The notes under the pieces were generated by a model, which saw only the letters and a program-made list of their open reading frames with translations, was not told the DNA's origin and ran no database searches. From NCBI GenBank assembly GCA_963851105.1, contig CAWKNP010000004.1:62001-126000 (forward strand): a stretch of DNA of 64,000 bases, read 5' to 3'. Origin of the DNA: DATARN01 sp963851105. Lineage in GTDB: Bacteria; Actinomycetota; Acidimicrobiia; Acidimicrobiales; Palsa-688. Positions 6,968 to 16,704 of the stretch are shown one piece after another. The translations under genes were made by a program, and so were the position numbers. Within the stretch, counting starts at the first letter, position 1; each line of letters starts with the position of its first letter.

Positions 6968-7957
6968 TTGGCCATTGATCAGTCGGGATTGGGTGTTGCG
7001 TCTGGGGACCGGTCAACGGTTTTGCTGACCGAGTTGCAGGCCGTCTGCCAGCGCATTCTGGCTGACGAGGGATCTGAAGGGGCACCCACGCTGATCGCCA
7101 CCGCCAATGGTTCGGCGGTGGCCAGCTCGCTGGAGGCGTTGCGGCGCCAGTGTGTCGACAACAACTCCGATGTCGCCGCCCTCAAGCGGTCGGTGGATGC
7201 CCTCCGGGGCGTGGTGGCGGGCGACAGCGCCGCCAACGGCAAGATGCTGGTCGAGTTGCGGCGCACGGTCGACGCCATGACCGAGGTGGTCGCCCGGGAG
7301 AGCGACCAGGTTTCGAGCCTGGTTGGCGCGGTGGAGTCCCTGCGTGTCGGCCTGGCCGGCTCGAGCGCCGGCAACCGTCAGCAGATGGCGGAGCTGCGAG
7401 GGTCTCTCGACTCCCTCGAGGCGTCGGTCGGCACCGTCGGCAGCCAGGTCGAGGCCACGACCGCCAAGCTGACCAAGCACGTCGACGCCACCCTCCTGGC
7501 GATCCGGGCCCAGGTGGAAACCGCCCTCAAGCAGATGGGTAAGCAGGTCGAGGTCGCCTTGGCCGGGATGGCCGGGCAGGTGGAAACGGCGTTCACGACC
7601 ATGGCCCGCCAGATCCAGGAGGCATTCAACGCCTTCGGCTCCCAGGTCGCACTGCAGCTCGGCCGCCAGAGTGAGGCCTTCGACACCCTGCTCGAGGAGC
7701 TCCTCCCCCAGCGGACCCGCCAACGCATAGAAGAACTGGAGACGCTGCTCACCGAGGGGCTCCCCAGGTTCAGCGAGGAGATCCAGGCGGGCGTGCAACA
7801 GACCCTGCTCGAGGTGAGCCGGACCTTCCGGTTGGCCGAGCGTGAGCACGGCAACCGGATGTCCGAGCTTCACCGGGATTTCAACGCCACCGCCCGCCGG
7901 CTGGAGGCTGCCATGCAACCCCGCCGCCGGGACGAACCCATCATCGGGCGGGATTAG
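6968..7957 (+). CDS. Coiled-coil protein of unknown function
   Basis: A 329-residue soluble protein almost wholly made of amphipathic helix. Heptad-like segments such as SLEALRRQCVDNNSDVAALK and repeated ELRxxVDxM/LRGSLDSL units run from residue 40 to 150, and 11-residue-type repeats (MGKQVEVALAGMAGQVETAF) from 165 to 225 resemble apolipoprotein-like or chemoreceptor-like coiled coils. The C-terminal part is charged and ends RRRDEPIIGRD. There is no signal peptide or membrane span. TTG at 6968 is preceded by GGGGGAGAA at good distance. A scaffold or structural role is only a guess; it is convergent with the M48 protease gene. Confidence 0.7.
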   Translation: MAIDQSGLGVASGDRSTVLLTELQAVCQRILADEGSEGAPTLIATANGSAVASSLEALRRQCVDNNSDVAALKRSVDALRGVVAGDSAANGKMLVELRRTVDAMTEVVARESDQVSSLVGAVESLRVGLAGSSAGNRQQMAELRGSLDSLEASVGTVGSQVEATTAKLTKHVDATLLAIRAQVETALKQMGKQVEVALAGMAGQVETAFTTMARQIQEAFNAFGSQVALQLGRQSEAFDTLLEELLPQRTRQRIEELETLLTEGLPRFSEEIQAGVQQTLLEVSRTFRLAEREHGNRMSELHRDFNATARRLEAAMQPRRRDEPIIGRD

Positions 7958-9609
7958 CCCCCGGCCATGCCGATCAGCGCCACGATGACCCCGGCGGCCA
8001 TCACGGCGGCCGACGCCGCGTAGCACGTCGCCCACCACCAGGTCTTGGTCGCCCGGCCGTCGGCGGCGCGCACCGAGCGGACCTCGATGACCGGTCCCGG
8101 GTTGCGGTGGTACCAGCCCGACGCGATGACGTGCTGGCCGAGGTAGGCCTGGACCTTGGTCAGCCCGAACCAGGCGCGGGCAAAGGGGATGGGCTGGCGC
8201 CACAGCAGTGGGACGAAACCGGACTCGTCCTGCACCACCAGATCGGGCGACAGGAGATACCCGGGCGTGCCCCGCCCGATGATCCAACCTCGCACCTCGA
8301 CGGGCAGGCCGGCCAGGGGGCTGGCCTCGAGGCGCTCGAGCAGCGATGTGATCTCGGCGACGGGTTGCGCTTCGTGGGTCGGGTACCGCAGCAGTTGTTT
8401 GACCAGCAGGCCGCCGCCGGCAACCGCCAGCGCCACGCCGATGGCGACGAGGCTGTGGGTGAAGACCCCGAAGCCCACCATGGCGGCGACGATGACCCAG
8501 GGCCCGACGGCCACCGCCAGCTCCTTGGCGAAGCGGGCCCGCAACGACATCCGGGTCGCCTCGTCGACGTCGGCAGTGGCTCGCAGCACGCTCCAGTACC
8601 GGGGGGCGCCGGGCAGGCCCGAGCGCTCTAGGGCCGCGATGCGGTGCGACACCAACGGATGCGACGCCAGCTTCTCGAGGGTCGTGCCCCAGGGGTTGAC
8701 CGTCTCCCAGCGCATGGCGGCGATGGCCCGCTGCGGGTCGATGCCCTGGCCGAACGCCACCGCCATGGCGTCGGCGGCGCGCGGCTCGAAGATGCCCATG
8801 GCCCGCATGGAGCGGATGCGGTGGTAGTTGCGCTCCCGCTTGGCCGCCTCGGCCTTGCCCTGCTTACCGGCCGCCACCAACTCCGCCGCCTCGGCCTGCT
8901 CCTGGGCCCTGACCTGGCCCATGCCGTAGGCCACCTTGACCAGTGCCGACGCCAACGCGTCACCATTGCCGGTGCATTCGCACGACCAATGGTCGGCGCC
9001 GTACTCACGGGCCCGGGACAGCGCCAGCAGCATGAAGTTGGAGATGACGTAGGCGACGTAGGCGGTGATGGCCACCACCTGACCCTTGTCACGAGCCCGG
9101 CGGGTCACCAGATAGGTCATGTACAACAACATGGGGATAACGGCCGCGACGGTCATGATCACGAAGTCCCAGTGCTTGATGTGCCCGACCTCGTGAGTCA
9201 CCACCGCGTCGACCTCGTCGCCGTCGAGGCGTTCGAGGAGGCCCCGGGTCACCCACATCCGGGCGTCGGAGGGTGAATGGCCGAAGGTGAAGGCGTTGGG
9301 CATCCCGTCGTCGACGATGCCGAGCTTGGGCAGCGGGGTGCCGGCGTCGCGCGCCCGCCGGGCGACCGCTTCACCGAGGGGGTGATCGGTCAGATAGCGC
9401 GTCCCGTCGTGGGGGATGACGGCGGCAGGGACCAGGTGCTCGATGATCCAGGGATTGATGGCGTACTGCACACCGATCACGGCGATGGCGAACAAGGCGG
9501 GGAACCACAGCGGCGCGTGAGCGAACACCACCGCCGCTTCCCCTACCGCCAGCGCCAGGGCCAGCAGCCCGACGATCGAAGGCAACGAGCGCCGAATGAC
9601 GAAGCCCAT
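7954..9609 (-). CDS. M48-family membrane metalloprotease
   Basis: A 551-residue HtpX/Ste24-like membrane protease. Two hydrophobic helices (about residues 10-30 and 36-55) precede the catalytic domain. The zinc site HEVGH lies at residues 139-143, followed by two more membrane helices and the third-ligand segment SRAREYGADHWSC. The C-terminal ~200 residues add two further hydrophobic segments and a soluble domain not found in HtpX, which is shorter. It probably degrades membrane proteins. ATG at 9609 is preceded by GGAGGAGGT at ideal spacing; the frame extends 9 codons upstream without signal. The last 4 nt overlap the convergent coiled-coil gene. Confidence 0.88.
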   Translation of the reverse strand: MGFVIRRSLPSIVGLLALALAVGEAAVVFAHAPLWFPALFAIAVIGVQYAINPWIIEHLVPAAVIPHDGTRYLTDHPLGEAVARRARDAGTPLPKLGIVDDGMPNAFTFGHSPSDARMWVTRGLLERLDGDEVDAVVTHEVGHIKHWDFVIMTVAAVIPMLLYMTYLVTRRARDKGQVVAITAYVAYVISNFMLLALSRAREYGADHWSCECTGNGDALASALVKVAYGMGQVRAQEQAEAAELVAAGKQGKAEAAKRERNYHRIRSMRAMGIFEPRAADAMAVAFGQGIDPQRAIAAMRWETVNPWGTTLEKLASHPLVSHRIAALERSGLPGAPRYWSVLRATADVDEATRMSLRARFAKELAVAVGPWVIVAAMVGFGVFTHSLVAIGVALAVAGGGLLVKQLLRYPTHEAQPVAEITSLLERLEASPLAGLPVEVRGWIIGRGTPGYLLSPDLVVQDESGFVPLLWRQPIPFARAWFGLTKVQAYLGQHVIASGWYHRNPGPVIEVRSVRAADGRATKTWWWATCYAASAAVMAAGVIVALIGMAGG

Positions 9610-9710
9610 GATTGTTGACCTCCTCCGGCTTCCCAATGCAGGGCCGGTTCAACATCCATGGTACGGCGGCCCTGTCACCGCTATGCCGCCAGGCCCCCCT
9701 TTTTCCCGGC

Positions 9711-11855
9711 CTAGGAGCCCGTCAATGGATGGCGGGGGGCATCGACCAGCTCGAGGTGATCGGGAAGGCCCGTCACCTCGACCTTGTCGCCCTCGACGGT
9801 CACCGACACCCGGGCACCGGCCAGCGGGATGCGGTTGACCTGCAGGCGCCCGATCTGCTCGGGCAGGGCGGGGTGGAGCCAGACCTTGCCCCGGGGCACC
9901 CACGGGTCGAGGCGCAGCATGGTGCGCAGCATGAGAAGGGGCGACGCTGCGGCCCACGCCTGGGGCGAGCACGAGGTGGGGTAGGCCACCACGGTCGGCA
10001 TCTCGATGCGGTCGAGGCCACTGAACAGCTCGGGGAGACGGCCGCCCTGCACGACGGCGGCGTCGAGCATCCCCATGATGACCCGCTGGGCTTCGCGCAC
10101 GAACCCGTAGCGCATCAGGCCCGCCGCGCAGAGGGCGTTGTCGTGGGGCCAGACCGAGCCGCAGTGGTAGCTGATGGGGTTGTAGCCCCGCATGGAGGAG
10201 GCGAGGGTGCGGATCCCCCACCCGGTGAACATGTCGTGGGAGATGAGGCGCTTGGCCACGATCGAGGCTTTGTCGGCATCGAGGATGCCGGTCCACAGGC
10301 AGTGACCCATGTTGGAGGCCAATGCGTCGATGGGCTTTTTGTCCCGGTCGAGGCCCATGGCCAACCAGCCCTTGTCGTCCAGCCAGAAATCACGGTTGAA
10401 GTTGGTCTTGAGGGTGGCCGCCTTCCGGCGGAGGTCGCCGGCCAGCTGCTGGTCCCCCTGCTCGCCGGCGAAGTAGGCCCGCGCCAGGTACGCGCCGTAG
10501 ACATAGCCCTGGACCTCGCACAGCGCTATCGGCGCCTGGGCGATACCTCCGTCGGCGAAGCGGATACCGGTGCCGGAGTCCTTCCAGCCCTGGTTCTGCA
10601 AGCCCCGGTCCGAAGTGCGGAGGTATTCCACATAGCCATCGCCGTCGCAGTCGCCGTAGTTCTCGATCCACTCGATGGCCCGATCAGCGTGGGGGAGCAG
10701 GTGGTCGACCGCCTCTTTTGCCAGGCCCCAGCGGCGCAGCTCGCCGAGCAGCATGACGAACAGCGGGGTCGCGTCGGCGGTGCCGTAGTACACCTTCCCG
10801 CCGCCCAGCGACAGGGAGGGGGCGTCGCCGAAGCGCATCTCGTGGAGGATGCGGCCGGGCTCCTCCTCGGTCTTCGGATCGACCTTGTCGCCTTGGAATC
10901 GGGCCAGTGTCTGCAGGACCCCGAGGGCCAGATCGGGGTCGACCAGCAGCGCCATCCACGAGGTGATGAGCGAGTCGCGACCGAACAGGGTCATGAACCA
11001 CGGCGCGCCGGCGGCCACGACGGTGCGCTCGGGGAAATCGGGATCGAAGATCCGCAGCGCCCCGAGGTCCTCGGCGCTTTTGGCCACGACCATCCGCAGC
11101 CCTTCGTGGTCGGTGTCGAGGTTGGGCACGCTGCGCCGCCATTGGGCCATGCGCTCGGCCGGCTTGGCCCGCTCGATGGGCTGGCCGCACAGCCAGCGGG
11201 GTTCGATGGCCTCGGCTTCGATGCTGCAGGTGAACTGCTGGCACAGGGCCCACTCGCCCCGGGGGGGAATGATGACCTCGAACGCAGCCAGGCCGGCGTC
11301 GAGGGCGGCGGGCGTCGAGAACGAGATGTGCAGGCCCCGCCCATGCGAGCCCCGCCGATGCCGGAAAGTGATGCCCCCGTCGGCGTGCTCGGAGGTGTAG
11401 TCCTCGCCCAGGGGCAGGACGGCTCGGCCCTCTTTGACCTCGAAGAGGTTGGCGAAGTCGGCGGCGTAGGCCAGTTCCACCGCGCAGTAGGAAGGCTCGT
11501 CGCCGAAGTTGCGGATGACCAGGTCCTCGCGCATACCGCGCCCCACGTAGCGGGACCGGGAGATGAGGATGCTGGAGTCGGCCTGGCCGGCCCGGGGCCG
11601 GATCCGCCCGACGAAGCGAGCCGAGAACGGCTCGGTTGGCGACATGGCCAGGGGCTCGGGCGGGTGGCCGTTCACCCGCAACTGCAGGCGGGAGAGGAAC
11701 CGCGTGTCGCGGAAGAACAATCCTTCCGCGGTGCCCGGGTTCATGTCGCCGTTGGCCGAGGAGATGGCGAAGGCCGACCCCTCCACCAGTGTCACCGTCG
11801 TTCCGGGATTGCCGATGGCCACGGCCTCGCCGGCAAACGTCCAGGGGTCGGCCAC
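9711..11855 (-). CDS. Glycogen-debranching-type amylo-alpha-1,6-glucosidase
   Basis: A 714-residue protein with two recognisable parts. Residues ~20-220 form the N-terminal domain of bacterial debranching enzymes (SSANGDMNPGTAEGLFFRDT, FLSRLQLRVNG). The rest is an (alpha/alpha)6 barrel of the GH15/GH133-like amylo-alpha-1,6-glucosidase type, with APWFMTLFGRDSLIT, WIENYGDCDGDGYVEY, GLQNQGWKDSG and YHCGSVWPHDNA. It should hydrolyse alpha-1,6 branches of glycogen or a related glucan in the cytoplasm. GTG at 11855 begins the protein. It is divergent from sufC, with only 84 bp between. Confidence 0.87.
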   Translation of the reverse strand: MADPWTFAGEAVAIGNPGTTVTLVEGSAFAISSANGDMNPGTAEGLFFRDTRFLSRLQLRVNGHPPEPLAMSPTEPFSARFVGRIRPRAGQADSSILISRSRYVGRGMREDLVIRNFGDEPSYCAVELAYAADFANLFEVKEGRAVLPLGEDYTSEHADGGITFRHRRGSHGRGLHISFSTPAALDAGLAAFEVIIPPRGEWALCQQFTCSIEAEAIEPRWLCGQPIERAKPAERMAQWRRSVPNLDTDHEGLRMVVAKSAEDLGALRIFDPDFPERTVVAAGAPWFMTLFGRDSLITSWMALLVDPDLALGVLQTLARFQGDKVDPKTEEEPGRILHEMRFGDAPSLSLGGGKVYYGTADATPLFVMLLGELRRWGLAKEAVDHLLPHADRAIEWIENYGDCDGDGYVEYLRTSDRGLQNQGWKDSGTGIRFADGGIAQAPIALCEVQGYVYGAYLARAYFAGEQGDQQLAGDLRRKAATLKTNFNRDFWLDDKGWLAMGLDRDKKPIDALASNMGHCLWTGILDADKASIVAKRLISHDMFTGWGIRTLASSMRGYNPISYHCGSVWPHDNALCAAGLMRYGFVREAQRVIMGMLDAAVVQGGRLPELFSGLDRIEMPTVVAYPTSCSPQAWAAASPLLMLRTMLRLDPWVPRGKVWLHPALPEQIGRLQVNRIPLAGARVSVTVEGDKVEVTGLPDHLELVDAPRHPLTGS

Positions 11856-11899
11856 CTCGTCGAGGCTAGCGGCGAGAATCCGCCCGCAAACACGCCCGA

Positions 11900-11931
11900 C
11901 CTATTTCCCCTACCGCCGTAGTGGTAATAGG
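11900..11931 (+). promoter_or_regulatory. sufC promoter with imperfect palindrome
   Basis: TAATAG (11925-11930) is a good -10 element 9 nt before the GTG of sufC, the leaderless arrangement. It forms one arm of an inverted repeat: CCTATT at 11900-11905 against AATAGG at 11926-11931, with further partial matching inside. An operator for an iron or Fe-S-responsive repressor would fit, but no regulator gene adjoins it. Confidence 0.45.
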
Positions 11932-11939
11932 ATTGGTGT

Positions 11940-12676
<737 letters not shown>

Positions 12677-12686
<10 letters not shown>

Positions 12687-13906
12687 ATGTCGAGCTGATC
12701 AAGAAGGACTTCGCCATCCTCGACCAGAAGGTCCACGGCTACCGCCTGGTCTATCTCGACTCTGCGTCTTCTTCCCAGAAGCCGGCCGCCGTTCTCGACG
12801 CCATGCAACGGCTGTACGAGACGACCTACGCCAACGTGCACCGCGGCGTCTACGCCATCGCCGAGGAGTCCACTCGCCTGTACGAGGAGGCCCGGTCCAA
12901 AGTCGTCTCGTTCATCGGGGCCGGTTCCGGCCGCGAGGTGATCTTCGCCAAGAACGTCACCGAGGCCATCAACCTGGTGGCCTATACGTGGGGCCGGCGC
13001 AACCTGCAGGCGGGCGACGCCGTGCTGCTGACCGAGATGGAGCATCACGCCAACCTGGTCCCCTGGCTGCAGTTGAAGGCCGAACGGGGCATCGAGTTGC
13101 GGTACCTGCCCGTCGACGGCGACGGCCTGTTGGTCCTCGACGACCTGCCGGCGTTGCTCGACGGGGTCAAGCTGGTCGGCCTGGCGCTGGTTTCCAACGT
13201 GCTCGGGACGCTGAACCCGGTGCGGTTGATCGCCGACGCGGCCCACGCCGCGGGCGCCGTGGTCCTGGTGGATGGGGCGCAGTACACGCCTCACTTCGCC
13301 ACCTCGGTGGCCGAGCTCGGCTGCGACTTCTACGGCTTCACCGGCCACAAGATGCTCGGGCCAACCGGGATCGGCTGCCTTTGGGCCCGGGAGGCGCTGC
13401 TCGAGGAGATGCCGATCTTCCTCGGCGGCGGGGAGATGATCCGCGATGTGCGCCTCGACGGGTTCACGGCCAACGAGCTGCCGTGGAAGTTCGAGGCGGG
13501 CACGCCACCCATCGCCGAGGCTGTCGGTTTGGGTGCCGCCATCGACTACCTCACCGCCGTGGGCATGGCCGACATCCGGGGCCACGAGATCGCCTTGACG
13601 ACCTACGCCCTCGAGACCTTGCAAGAACGGCACGGGGCCGACATCAAGATCTTCGGGCCCACCGACCCTGCCATCCGCGGTGGCGTGCTCAGCTTCGCCT
13701 TCAAGGACATCCACCCCCACGACATCTCCCAGGTGCTCGACGAGGTGGGGGTCTGCGTGCGGGCCGGCCATCACTGCGCCAAGCCGTTGATGCGCCGCAT
13801 GGGGGTGGGGGCCACGGCTCGGGCGTCGCTGTACCTGTACAACGACGAGGCCGACGTCGATGCCCTGTCGGCGGCCCTCGTCAGCGCTGACAAGCTGTTC
13901 TCGTAG
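12677..13906 (+). CDS. sufS: SufS cysteine desulfurase
   Basis: A 409-residue class V aminotransferase-fold, PLP-dependent group II cysteine desulfurase that removes sulfur from cysteine for cluster assembly. Motifs: YLDSASSSQKP near the N-terminus, NVHRGVYAIAEEST, TEMEHHANLVPW, the PLP Lys in FTGHKMLGPTGIG, and the catalytic Cys in RAGHHCAKPLMRR. The length is normal. The start ATG lies inside the end of sufC. Sulfur is presumably passed to SufU, encoded 30 bp downstream. Confidence 0.95.
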
Positions 13907-13936
13907 TCCTTAGTCCTAAGGTGGTTTGAAGAAGCT

Positions 13937-14434
13937 ATGCCGGGCCTAGAAGACCTCTACCGCGAGATCATTCTCGACCATTACCGCAGCCCCCGGAACC
14001 GGGGAGAGCTGCCGACGCCGCCCGCGGTCCGGGTCGAAGGTTTCAACCCCTTGTGCGGCGACGAAATCGTGGTGTTCCTCGACGTGGTCGATGACCGGGT
14101 GGTGGACCTGCGCATCGGCGGCCAGGGTTGCTCGATCAGCCAGTCGTCGGCGTCGATGATGTCGGCGGCGGTCAAGGGCAAGACGGTGGCCGAGGCCCGG
14201 GCGACCATCCGGGCCTTCAAGGCCCTGATGTCGATCCACGAGCAACGCCTCGACGGCGCCGACAGCTCCCCTGACGGGCCGCCCGAGCCGGAGGTCAAGC
14301 TGGGCGACCTCGAGGCCCTGCAGGGGGTCGTGAAGTTTCCGGTGCGCATCAAGTGCGCCACGTTGTCGTGGAACACCCTGGCCCAGGGCCTCGACGAGGT
14401 GGCCGCGGCGGGCACCGCGCCGGGCGGGGCCTAG
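13937..14434 (+). CDS. sufU: SufU sulfur acceptor / Fe-S scaffold-like protein
   Basis: A 165-residue IscU/SufU-fold protein. The three Cys and the Asp of the Zn/sulfur site are visible: NPLCGDEI, GGQGCSIS and RIKCATLSW, with the Asp two residues after the first Cys. The ~20-residue insertion after SASMMSAAVKGK that distinguishes SufU from IscU is present, which suits a Zn-dependent partner of SufS. ATG at 13937 follows AAGGTGG at a workable distance. It ends the suf operon; a bidirectional hairpin follows. Confidence 0.93.
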   Translation: MPGLEDLYREIILDHYRSPRNRGELPTPPAVRVEGFNPLCGDEIVVFLDVVDDRVVDLRIGGQGCSISQSSASMMSAAVKGKTVAEARATIRAFKALMSIHEQRLDGADSSPDGPPEPEVKLGDLEALQGVVKFPVRIKCATLSWNTLAQGLDEVAAAGTAPGGA

Positions 14435-14443
14435 GGGCACCTA

Positions 14444-14460
14444 CTGACCGTAGCGGTCAG
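14444..14460. terminator. Bidirectional hairpin between convergent genes
   Basis: CTGACCG-TAG-CGGTCAG: a 7-bp stem with a 3-nt loop, placed between the sufU stop and the convergent stop at 14457, which it overlaps. Confidence 0.5.
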
Positions 14461-15050
14461 CTGTCTTCACCCTCTGGCGTCGGGTCCTGCAAAGAGCTGG
14501 GTCCCTGGGCCCGGACATTTTCGACGTGCTCGAACGCCGTCCGTAGATCGGCGATCCATGCCGCCTCGTTGCGCCCGACCAGGCGGACGCACCACGCCAG
14601 GGCGTCGCTTCGGCTGCGGGCCACGCCGGCATCGATGAGCGTGTCGAGCACGGCGCGCTCGGGCATGCGCAGCCGGGTCATGACCGGGGCACTGGCGGTG
14701 GTGAAGTTCTGGGCGGTGTCGCCACAGACCGCACCCCAGGACACCCGGCGGCGAAAACGGTGCTGGGCGTCTTCGGCGATGCGCATCCTTTGCTCCCGGG
14801 TGTCCTCCCGGTGGCGCTCGATGCGCGCCGCTTCTGCGATGGCCTTGGTCTCGCCGCCGGCGTCGCCGTCGACATCGGCGATATCGGGGCTCTTGAGGGT
14901 CCCGACGACCAGGATCTCGTCGTTGTCGAAGGTGACCTCGGGAGCCTTGGTGAACCAGCCGTCGGGGATCTGACCGGCGAACCAGCCGTGAAGCTTGGCG
15001 CGCTGTTCGGCGGTGGTACGTGCGGTGGAGGATTCGGAGTTCGTTGCCAT
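14457..15050 (-). CDS. Conserved hypothetical protein, possible ribbon-helix-helix-like C-terminus
   Basis: A 197-residue soluble protein. The first third (QRAKLHGWFAGQIPDGWF, then VTFDNDEILVVGTL) is a small beta-containing domain. The middle is a charged helix (RIERHREDTREQRMRIAEDA). The end, MPERAVLDTLIDAGVARSRSDALAWCVRLVG, reads like a CopG/RHH-type segment found in several actinobacterial proteins. I do not know its function. The region before its ATG is AT-rich and shared with the divergent adenylate cyclase. It could be a DNA-binding protein, but this is inference. Confidence 0.7.
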   Translation of the reverse strand: MATNSESSTARTTAEQRAKLHGWFAGQIPDGWFTKAPEVTFDNDEILVVGTLKSPDIADVDGDAGGETKAIAEAARIERHREDTREQRMRIAEDAQHRFRRRVSWGAVCGDTAQNFTTASAPVMTRLRMPERAVLDTLIDAGVARSRSDALAWCVRLVGRNEAAWIADLRTAFEHVENVRAQGPSSLQDPTPEGEDS

Positions 15051-15112
15051 GCATTACATGATTACACACGTTCAGGGACTACGGCGAGCGGGTTAGGGTA
15101 ATTTCGAGCTCG

Positions 15113-16663
15113 ATGACGCGAGAGTCCTGGCTCAGCTGGGCCGATGTGAAGTCCCGCATGGTGCTCGGCTCGTTCGCGGCCAACTTCGCCGGGGCCTGCT
15201 TCATCTTCGGGTACCTCGAGTTCATCGCCCCGTTCCCGCCCCGCTGGCGCACCGAAACAGTTGTCGACGCCTTGCTGGCGCTCGCCCTGCTCATCGTTAC
15301 CGCCCTGGTCCAGCATCAGCTCATCCGGCGGCGCTTCCGCCACGCCACCGCCTGGATGGCCGAAGGCCGGCCGCCGACGCCGGCCGAGCAACAGGCGACA
15401 CTGACGCTGCCGTGGCGTGCCACCGAGTTCTCGGTCCTGGCGTGGGCCGGGGGGGCGGTGGCGTTCGCGGCCTGGGCCTGGATCCTGCATTCCTCTGCCC
15501 TGTTCACCATCCAGGTACTGGTCACCATCGGCCTCGGGGGACTGGTCAGCATCGCGCTCGCCTACTTCCTGATCGAGCGGGCGGTGGCCCCGCTCATCCC
15601 CCTCACCCTCGAATGCCAGGCGCCCCCTCGCCAGGCTGCCCTCGGGATCCGGCTCCGCCTCATCCTGGCCTGGGCGCTCGGCTCGGCGATACCACTGCTC
15701 GGCCTCGCCCTCCTGCCCCTCGACGCCAAGGCTTCAGCCGCCACCGCCTCGCGCACCCCGAGTATTTCCGGCGCGGTCATAGCGGTGTCCCTGGCCGGCG
15801 TGGTCGCCGGCCTCGTCATCACCTTCGCCGTCGCCCGCTCGGTGGCCGATCCCCTCGACCACGTTCGGGAGGGCCTGCGCCGCGTCGAGGAGGGCGACCT
15901 CGACGTCGTCGTCAACGTCGAGGACGGCGGCGAGATCGGGCTGCTGCAGTCGGGCTTCAACCAGATGGTCAGCGGGCTGCGGGAACGGGCCCAACTCCAG
16001 GATCTCTTCGGGCGCCACGTCGGCGTCGAGGTGGCCCAGCGGGCCCTCGCGGAGGGGAGCGGCTTGGGCGGCGAGCAGCACGCTGTCAGCGCCCTTTTCG
16101 TCGACCTGATCGGTTCCACGGCGCTTGCCGAGGTGCTGCCGCCAGGCGAGGTGGTGGCCACCTTGAACGTCTTTTTCGACACCGTTGTCCGCGTCGTCAG
16201 CGAGGAAGGGGGCTGGGTCAACAAGTTCGAAGGCGATGGCGCCCTCTGCGTGTTCGGCGCCCCCGGCTTCCAGCCCGACCACTCCGCCCGGGCGCTGCGG
16301 GCGGCGCGGAAGCTGGATCGCGCCATCCGGGCACTGGCCCAGGACCATCACGGCATTTCCGCCGGCATCGGCGTCTCGTCGGGGGTGGTCGTGGCGGGCA
16401 ATGTCGGGACCGAGCAGCGGTACGAATACACCGTCATCGGGCGGGCCGTCAACGAGGCCTCCCGGCTCACCGAGATCGCCAAGGGCCGCCCCGGCCGGGT
16501 CCTGGCCACGGGCACGGCAGTGGCCCAGGCAGGACCCGAGTCCCCGTCCTGGGCCACCCTCGGCACCATCGCCATCCGCGGCAGCTCTCACCCGGTCGCC
16601 ATCTACGAGCCAACCGCCACCATGGCGGCGGTAATCGAGACGCCCGCCAGCGAGGACAGCTGA
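15113..16663 (+). CDS. Membrane adenylate/guanylate cyclase (HAMP + class III cyclase)
   Basis: A 516-residue signalling enzyme like the mycobacterial Rv1318c-Rv1320c/Rv3645 group. About six hydrophobic helices fill residues 20-245. A HAMP domain follows (ADPLDHVREGLRRVEEGDLDV). A C-terminal class III cyclase domain then starts with LFGRHVGVEVAQRAL. Its metal-binding Asps are in ALFVDLIGSTAL and KFEGDGALCVFGAP, and GIGVSSGVVVAGNVGTEQRYEYTVIGRAVNEASRL carries the substrate and transition-state region. It should make cAMP at the inner membrane face in response to a membrane or periplasmic cue. ATG at 15113 is 13 nt after TAGGGT. Confidence 0.92.
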   Translation: MTRESWLSWADVKSRMVLGSFAANFAGACFIFGYLEFIAPFPPRWRTETVVDALLALALLIVTALVQHQLIRRRFRHATAWMAEGRPPTPAEQQATLTLPWRATEFSVLAWAGGAVAFAAWAWILHSSALFTIQVLVTIGLGGLVSIALAYFLIERAVAPLIPLTLECQAPPRQAALGIRLRLILAWALGSAIPLLGLALLPLDAKASAATASRTPSISGAVIAVSLAGVVAGLVITFAVARSVADPLDHVREGLRRVEEGDLDVVVNVEDGGEIGLLQSGFNQMVSGLRERAQLQDLFGRHVGVEVAQRALAEGSGLGGEQHAVSALFVDLIGSTALAEVLPPGEVVATLNVFFDTVVRVVSEEGGWVNKFEGDGALCVFGAPGFQPDHSARALRAARKLDRAIRALAQDHHGISAGIGVSSGVVVAGNVGTEQRYEYTVIGRAVNEASRLTEIAKGRPGRVLATGTAVAQAGPESPSWATLGTIAIRGSSHPVAIYEPTATMAAVIETPASEDS

Positions 16664-16704
16664 TCCGCGGCGCAGTGAGTGGCGGGCCCGAAAACCCCCG
16701 GGGC

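Noticed and set aside
9612..11921. 769-codon plus-strand open frame opposite the debranching enzyme
   Set aside because: Antisense shadow in GC-rich DNA; the minus-strand protein has clear catalytic motifs and this one has none.
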